Assembly: GCA_963281255.1 (NCBI GenBank) | Contig: OY725493.1 | Location: forward strand, 186,001 to 250,000 | Source: Aphrocallistes beatrix | Taxonomy: Eukaryota > Porifera > Hexactinellida > Sceptrulophora > Aphrocallistidae | DNA: 64,000 nucleotides | Reading direction: 5' to 3' | Shown: one piece after another, positions 57,474 through 64,000 of the stretch | Layout of the letters: each line of letters opens with the position of its first letter | Position numbering within the stretch: the first letter of the stretch is position 1 | Notes under the pieces: model-generated | The model's database searches: none | Told to the model about the DNA's origin: nothing | The model's input: the letters and a program-made list of their open reading frames with translations, nothing else | Position numbers and translations under genes: made by a program

Positions 57474-57850
57474 TCCCTTTCTATATACTAGATAGCATTA
57501 CTACATGTTTCGTTATGGATAAGATTGAGTTTAATGTATTCTAAGATGTTTAATTTGTTTTTGTGTAAATATATTGGTTCAGACTGACAAATTGGAAGAA
57601 TGTATTCTTTTTAGATTATTTTATGTGTTGTTGGTAGATATTTAATTTGTTAATTTGTGATTTTTGCTTAAAATATCTAATTAACATAGCCGTCTGTATA
57701 TAAGGCCTGCTATCTGAATGTCAAAAATGGACCAGGGATGCGGTCGAAGATGGATTTATTGTTAAACTAAAATTAAATGTAGCAACTTTAAAGTTTAAAT
57801 TCACCACATTTCCAAGAATATTTAGGTACTTCTTTCCTGGCTTAGCAGTT
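57474..57850. other. 3' flank of gene B
   Basis: AT-rich; no canonical AATAAA close to the stop. A short stretch (tatataaggcctgctat, ccagggatgcggtcgaagatgg) resembles the foldback at 29426-29710. Confidence 0.4.
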
Positions 57851-57949
57851 CTCTTACATATTCTTCATATATCCAATAATACAAGTATATATAACTTTAT
57901 ATCCCTTTTGATAAATCCCTTATGGTAAAAATAGGTACACATATCAGAT

Positions 57950-58135
57950 ATCTTTTATAATGCCATTCACACGATTCTATTTCATATAAATGATTGAATA
58001 CTGCTATTTTGAGTTCATAATTTGATTGTTAACAACAATTAAAGTGTGTTACGTATATGCTACGATCAATCAATTCGATCATAAAATAACTTTTAACGAC
58101 ATGGACTGGAATTGATTAAGTATAATAATATTTAG
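57950..58135. repeat. Interspersed repeat, near copy of 22070-22275
   Basis: cttttataatgccattcaca through cgacatggactggaattgat, with few differences from the copy in the GTPase 4 intron. Confidence 0.8.
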
Positions 58136-58329
58136 CAATGTGAACTTTGTGTATTCAAGTTGAGCTTACATTCAGGATTAGTTGACTTAATACGAAGTAA
58201 ATTATATTTATCACGAAACAAAATTTATGTTACAGTTCTGATTTTCATAAATGTAACCGTAGACAAATGACAATCCAGCGTACTTAGTATAAAACAAGAA
58301 TGCGACGTATTGTTTCTCTAATATTCGCA

Positions 58330-58403
58330 AGCGCCCACTGGGTAAATCTGCAGACACTGTGTGTCTGCAAGCCGCGCAGCGCAAGCAAGCGAAGCGCTCT
58401 TGT
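58330..58403. repeat. GC-rich end of the hairpin-bearing repeat with covarying stem
   Basis: The hairpin is TGCAGACAC-tgt-GTGTCTGCA (58349-58369). Compared with the other copies both arms have changed at matching positions, so the stem still pairs. It is followed by gccgcgcagcgcaagcaagc, as in the family. Confidence 0.75.
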
Positions 58404-59689
58404 TGTAATCAAATGGCAACGAAAGATTCTGGAATAACTCGACAGGGATTTCTCGCTGATGCAGGGCTTGAAGCATACGAGAATACATTCGAGGAAAACA
58501 ATATTAAATGCATAGATGATATAATTCGTGTAAATGAAGTATTTCTGACTACAGTAATCAAGATGAAAAGTGAAGAAGTAAACTGCTTTTTAAAGAAAAG
58601 AGGTGAACTATTTAGGCATTTGGTAAGTTAATTTTTCTTATACATATACTTTTGGCATATTTTCGTATTTAAAATAAAAACTACGTAAACATTAAGTATT
58701 AGAAGCTAAAATATACCATGAAATATCAGACTATTTCAAAATATATACGAGAAACTTTGGGTAGTTTTAACAAGTATTCTTCAATATGAGATTGATACAA
58801 CAAGGCATTTAGGAATATATTAATGCGACAACCTCAGAAACTAAAATGGACTCCAGATTGTGATTATCAATATAAAATTATCTGAAATGTGAATTTAACT
58901 GGAAACATAAATTTTAGAAGCGTGTTTCGCTTGCTAGCTCTGTGCGGCTAGCGAATATTTTGTGTCTGCAGAGACACCCTAGCCGGTATATTCTTCAAAT
59001 TAGATATTTTAAAATCTATACTCATCGTGCAAAACTTGATGTTGTTAGTGTTGTCAATCTACTAAATCTACTCTTAACGTATTCTAAATATCATCCTGGT
59101 TGGTGGACTGGTTTCAGAGTTATTGCATGTTTGCTCGGTTATTGAATAATTGTTTAATATAAAAAATTGTTTAAAATGTCATAATATGGAGTCGTATAAG
59201 TGTCAGATTGTGTTACGTCAAAATAACTCAAACAATCAAAGCTGTATCATTGTGTTCTAAATGCCATCCATTTGCTCCGCTAGTTCCAAAATTATTACAT
59301 CTTGTAGTGTTCTTCGATCATTTGAGGAAACGACGAAAATTGTTCAAATAAATTTAAATATTAGAAGCCTTATGTTAGCAGTTTAAAGCTAGTTTCTAGA
59401 ATCTTTTCAAAATTTGTTAAAATGTGTGAGAATATACATCTAAGCTTTTGTTTCCTAAAGCTATGATAAAATTAACATATGTATGTATGTTACAGTCAAT
59501 CTGTGTAATCAGCCATTTCATGTAATAGCTGAGACCCTGAGTCATTACATGAAATGCCTGAAATGTTTCATGAATTAAAATAATTATCACAGAAATGTCT
59601 TCTCAAAATGACCGTTTCGAATTTGCTATGAAATGTATGAAATGTTAAAGGAAATGACTTATGTCAGAAGGAAAACATCATTGTAATAA

Positions 59690-60195
59690 AAGTTTACATA
59701 GTAAATTGTGCCGCCAAGTACATTTTGGTGGCGGTAGTTATTACGGCATTAGGATTTTTTGACCCATGATCGAAAGATCCGATTGCGATCCTTTTTTTGA
59801 GGATCGAGATCGGATCAACGATCCTTTTTAAAAGTAGGGTCAGATCCAAACTTTTACTGAATTCGATCCGATCCTTTTTCTTTTTAATCCCCAATTTGGA
59901 GGTGAAAGTGTTGAAACTTATGTTGATTAAATACATTTTTGATGTGTTTTATGATTTGAATACTAACTTAAGCACTGATTACGCCCCCAGGCTGCCGTAT
60001 ACGGACGGACATTGCACGCCGTCCATGGCATATGACTAAAATGATAGTCCTCTGACTATTATTGAAAGCATCTTTTTGGGATCATGATCGGATCGAAGAT
60101 CCTTTTATAAGTTAGGATCTGGATCTGAATCTAGATCTTTTTTTTGAGGATCGACCAATGCCTTAGAGGTTATCAAGTTACGATGAAACCGATCG
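59690..60195. mobile_element. Composite palindromic/hAT element, copy 2
   Basis: The hAT-like part (59742-60165, tacggcatt...aatgcctta) is flanked by gtagttat and gaggttat, remnants of the same 8-bp duplication at the same place in the outer element as in 51220-51844. Confidence 0.8.
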
Positions 60196-60975
60196 AACTG
60201 TCACGAACTTGGAAGTACGAGTATTACAAGGAAATTAATACAATTACAAAATGTAATAGAATAACAAATTAAGTTAGAACCTACACTGAGTTTACATGAT
60301 TCCCATTTATACTATGTGGGGTATGCCTAATCCGTAACTAAGTAACCTATGATCATAGCATTCTATATACTAAGGCAATGGCACTCTATTCAAAATCTGG
60401 ACCATGGATGGCAATTACCATCGAACTTTCTAGACAATTAATTTACCAAGTTTTATGATTTTATGATTAAATATGATAAATTCATTTACTCCCTGCTTAC
60501 TTAGAAGATATTTTGGAATAATTTTCCGAAACTGAAATAATTCATTTTCCTGGATATTTGCATCATCTATCTATGCGTGAAAAATATCAGAATACATCAC
60601 TTTACAATGACAACATCTTGATTTTTACAACCTCAGGTTCAGGAAATAGATGCACTGATGTAATTACTTCGAAATAAGCCTGTGAGTTTACCAATATGTG
60701 TCAACTTCTGTCTAATAAACGTCACTGAATAAAATGACTAACCACATTTTGCTCACCCATAATAATTAAAAACGATATTTTTACGATATTTCAAAATGTT
60801 CTCAAAATATTGTCACTCACTCAAATCGCCTATCTGCGCATCGCTGGTCTATTCAACATTCATCTTCACATCACGTCTGCTCTATTCTACCCTATTCTCA
60901 CAATTACTCGATTCACAGCATACTTTTCAACATTGCTAGTCTGGTACCTGGTTGTAAGTCAAACTATTGTGATAA
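60196..60975. other. Intergenic with an LTR-like fragment
   Basis: 60343-60425 matches, in inverted orientation, the LTR of the retroelement at the right edge: an old solo LTR fragment. Nothing coding is recognised in the rest. Confidence 0.5.
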
Positions 60976-60984
60976 GATGAATCC

Positions 60985-61342
60985 AACCTGTTTTCTCTTT
61001 TCCTGTTGACAATGTAACTCGTGAAAAATGGTTCCGAGCTATACCTCGACGGAGAGAAGACTACGAGATGAACAAACGATTGAGGGTATGTTTGATAATA
61101 CACTTTAATCACAATAGTCTATTGTAATTTGTTTTTATTTCAAGGTCTGCATACGCCATTTCCATGGAGAAGACATCGAAATGACCATTCAATTCTCAGA
61201 TGGATTGAGGATGATTGAGACCGAAAGGAAGAAAGTGGGTCTCAAGAAGGGTGCAGTCCCTAGCATCTTTCCTAATTGTCCTAGTTATCTGACGGACGCT
61301 ACTGTTAGTTGTCAAAGACTATCTCTATATGGCAAGGAGTAA
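60985..61342 (+). pseudogene. THAP-domain gene fragment
   Basis: Two exon-like pieces, about 60985-61085 and 61145-61342, join in phase 0 (AGG|GTATGT ... tttcaag|GTC). They give FPVDNVTREKWFRAIPRRED then VCIRHFHGEDI and KKVGLKKGAVPSIFPN, the second half of a THAP zinc finger (Trp, C-x2-H and AVPxxF motif). The first Cys pair is missing: an in-frame TGA stands just upstream and no acceptor is seen between it and the domain. The frame ends 24 codons after AVPSIF. It is a remnant of a THAP gene or THAP-bearing DNA transposon. Confidence 0.6.
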
Positions 61343-62229
61343 AGGAGGATATAAGAAACATATCAGAGAAGTCTTGCGGAATTCAAAGAAACAGAAACTA
61401 AGTTTACTATTTCTACTCTTAATTGTATTAATTCTAAATTGCATCTAGTCGAACTCCCTGTCGGTGGGTTATTTATTGACCAAATTCAACGGTCATCTTT
61501 TTTCTTAAGATACAATATCATAATGAAATTTCTACAATCGAACGTTCAATAATTATTAATGAAAATTTATATTACAAGGCTTTTTATAAGGAAACAAACA
61601 AAATTTAACTATCCTGCCAACCGATACCATGTCATTGGAAAATATCATTAATGAAGTCGAATTATTTGAAATTATTAAAAATGAGAAGGTCCTCATCCAC
61701 CCCTTTGATTCAACACGTGAATAATGCCATTCATAATATCACTAATGCTAAGATCAAAAATAGTATTGGTTTAGAGAGTGAGTATACTAAAATTCTAGAA
61801 GTTGCTTCCAATTTAACGATTTAGAGCGTCATGTCATTCTTCTGAAGTCTACATTCGTAGTGATGAAATAGAGATAACACTAAGCTAAAAATATATAACT
61901 ACAGTCAGGGTCGCTTACTATGAACCCGTTTAATATGAACATTCGTTTAATATGAACTAACCTCCTGGTCCGAATTCATTTTTTTAGATAGGATTTGTAT
62001 TGAATCAAGTTCGCTTAATTAATATGAAGTATCTCTATTTTCTATGTTCTTTTGTTTGAGAGAGAGAGAGAGAGAGAGAAAGAAAGAAAGAATGAAGAAG
62101 CTAGTCTAGTTGTAAATGAATTGTCACACTTTATCTATTTATTTATTTAATTATTTATTTATATTTAGCAATGTATTGATTGTGATTTTACCATTAAAGT
62201 GTATAATATGTTAATTTTAAATGGATTGG
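61343..62229. other. Intergenic; MITE fragment and GA microsatellite
   Basis: A partial pogo-like MITE (cagtcagggtcgcttactat) at 61903-62035 and a (GA)n/(GAAA)n tract at 62057-62092. No coding frame. Confidence 0.5.
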
Positions 62230-64000
62230 GTGGTCCGAAATCAATCAAATGTTACATTAGAGTACTTTAGAACAGTAATGAAAAGCAATATAGCAATACA
62301 TGATATTTTGAAAGCCCATGGTAATTGCCATCCATGGTCCAGATTTTGAATAGAGTGCCAATGCCTTAGTATATAGAGTGCTATGCTATGATAAATAGTA
62401 AACATATACTCGGTATCTGTTACATCACTCCCCAAGAAATTTGAGGCCATGTTGTGCAGTCAGCCTATCCTACCAGTCTCTCCCAGATACCCTCCTATGT
62501 TATGTAATCGTTGTATTTCTTAGGAACTCTATTTCTTAGTGGATATCTACGGTGCTGCTGTTGGGCACCGTTATCTCCTGAAGTCACTACTGAATCCAAA
62601 TTTAACTCCCGTTCTTCGTCCTCAGTTATATCAACTATCCCCATATTGGGCACTCGGTCAAAACTAGGGTGCTCACTTTCTGTCTCTGATTCCATATTTT
62701 CGTCTCCATGCCCTATGTTACCTTCGTTATCACTGCAGTCTGGTATCGCGTAGGTAACCGTTGTCGTAGTGTTTCCACCACCCCACAATTTATACAATTT
62801 ACATCTATTAGCGTGAACCCATTTAGGGCCTCTGCCCCGTTCGATCTTCAGATTGGCGCCTCTACGCTCCATAACTTGGAAAGGCCCTTTATATTTTGGG
62901 TCCAGCAAATCTGTTCGCGATTCGTTGCATTTCAATACGTAATCTCCTGCCTCAATTTCGTTTCTTTTCGCCCCTTGTCATAACGCTCCTGTCTCTTCAT
63001 TCTACTTAAATCATCGTTAGCCCTGGCGATCCCATGAAATTCACCTTTCAACTTCGTTAATTCCTCCAGGTGCTGTTCGTAGGATGCTGCAGTATCACTC
63101 CCATGTGTTGTCAGCCAAGCGCCAACTGGTGATAGCGGCTGTCTCCCTGTCATAAGCATATCGCGGAGAATTTCGTTGAGGAATTTTCGGTATTATTACA
63201 ATAAAAAATAATTTCGGGTAATAAAGCAGGCCAAGACTCTTTATCCAGCCTTCTATCCAACGTTGTCCATCTGGCAACCTGTTTAATTAACCCTATACTC
63301 CTCTCTACTAGCCCATCGGCTTGTGGATGATAGGGTGAGGTGTGTCTCTTTTCAATCCCGAGCCTATTACACATTTCCCTAACCGCAGTCCCATCGACGT
63401 TATGTGCTTGATCTGTAGGTAACCCCTTCGGCGCCCACGATATATCCAGTCATTTTCAAATTCATGAACAAGGGAGATGGCATTCTGGTCTTTTAACGGT
63501 ATTGCCTCGATGTATCGAGTGAATACGTCTACAATACATAAAAAATACCTGAAACTATTATCCGCCCATGGGAGCGTTGCGACATCCATCGCTACAAGGT
63601 CACCGGGTCCAATTCCCGAAGTATCGAACGTTTCCAAAGGCTGCTTGGCCGAATTAGAAGGTTTGGCCAGCTGACATGCCATATAGACTCGGCAGAGCTC
63701 CTTTGCATCAGCGGCCATTCCCACCCAAAATTAGCTTCTCCTAAGCGTTTTTATGGTCCTGGCTTGGCCGAAGTGGCCCGCTGCATGAACATCCCTAAGT
63801 ATTTCCGACTGCATGGCTTTTGGTACTACTACCCTTGCATCAAAAAACAACATACCATTCTGTAAATTGAGATGCGAAGCAACTTTCTTTAGTTGCCCTG
63901 ACTCTACCTGTCTGCCTCGTCTCAACCTTTTGATTGCTTTACGTATCACCGAATCTTGACCCCGCCTCTTAATCATATTCTTCCGCTCTTCTACGTGAAG
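62230..64000 (-). mobile_element. Ty3/gypsy-type LTR retrotransposon, 3' part, broken, runs off the edge
   Basis: Read on the minus strand, the window edge shows the integrase zinc-binding region (VHAAGHFGQARTIKTL), the integrase core (LVAMDVATLP; HTSPYHPQADGLVERSIGL) and a GPY/F-like C-terminal part (DPKYKGPFQVMERRGANLK). A purine-rich tract and an LTR starting TGTAACAGATACCGAG near 62424 and running toward about 62230 follow. The 5' portion (gag, protease, reverse transcriptase, 5' LTR) lies outside. The coding part is interrupted at several places, so it is a fossil. Age is moderate: domain motifs remain easy to read. Confidence 0.8.

Larger units (their letters stand above)
57851..59690 (+). 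pseudogene. Duplicated promoter and SAM first exon without a downstream partner
   Basis: 57851-57955 matches the shared promoter (45263-45360) and 58405-59690 matches 45441-47230, including a SAM exon at 58413-58622 (MATKDSGITRQGFLADAGLE) with an intact TTG|GTAAGT donor. Between them, 57955-58404 is an insertion made of repeats also found at 22070-22275 and 13485. The pogo MITE of the source (46291-46724) is absent. No vWA/UBC/U-box exon follows in the window. It is probably a broken fragment, although a short SAM-only transcript is possible. Not a transposon: this is a copy of host DNA. Confidence 0.75.

Noticed and set aside
59694-60039. Frames on both strands in the composite element
   Set aside because: They lie inside a palindromic/hAT-like repeat without transposase motifs.

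Overview
This is nuclear DNA from an invertebrate animal. It is AT-rich, its genes are split by introns with GT/AG borders, and it is full of short non-autonomous DNA transposons. The protein families point to Metazoa: an adhesion GPCR with leucine-rich repeats and EGF domains, a PRSS23/35-type secreted protease, an Ig/fibronectin-III surface protein, a peroxisomal urate oxidase, a C9orf85 homologue, SAM/U-box proteins and a THAP fragment. I cannot place the phylum. A sponge or other early-branching marine animal is plausible, but that is only inference.

Layout. At 1-1023 lies the 3' end of a PRSS23-like protease (+). At 2159-3848 are four exons of an Ig/FN3 protein (-). At 6144-7548 is a two-exon C9orf85 homologue (-), and at 7702-11715 an intronless adhesion GPCR (-). 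From 11716 to 14096 there are mostly transposon remnants. At 14097-14985 is an intronless urate oxidase (-) with one apparent reading-frame shift.

From 16666 to 35505 ten Ras-like small GTPase genes stand in a head-to-tail + strand array. All have two exons joined at the same phase-2 position. All lack the Ras Gln61 equivalent and have a bulky residue at the Gly12 position. Most end in -SCC. Their flanks carry repeated promoter blocks and repeated transposon insertions, which record successive tandem duplications.

From 37231 to 57473 is the most unusual part: two divergent genes, each with a tiny SAM-domain first exon and one very large second exon. The predicted proteins combine SAM, ubiquitin-like N-terminal segments, a von Willebrand A domain, a ubiquitin-conjugating (E2) domain with its cysteine, and a C-terminal U-box (E3). 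The two SAM exons lie head to head, 206 bp apart, so they probably share a bidirectional promoter. A copy of that promoter and one SAM exon has been duplicated behind the second gene (57851-59690). The two large introns are packed with transposons, including a Tc1-like element with a second element nested inside it.

From 59690 to 64000 are a composite palindrome/hAT repeat, a THAP-domain fragment, and the 3' part of a broken Ty3/gypsy-type LTR retrotransposon (-) that runs off the window edge. Exon borders were placed by eye from reading frame, splice consensus and family resemblance; no search was run.
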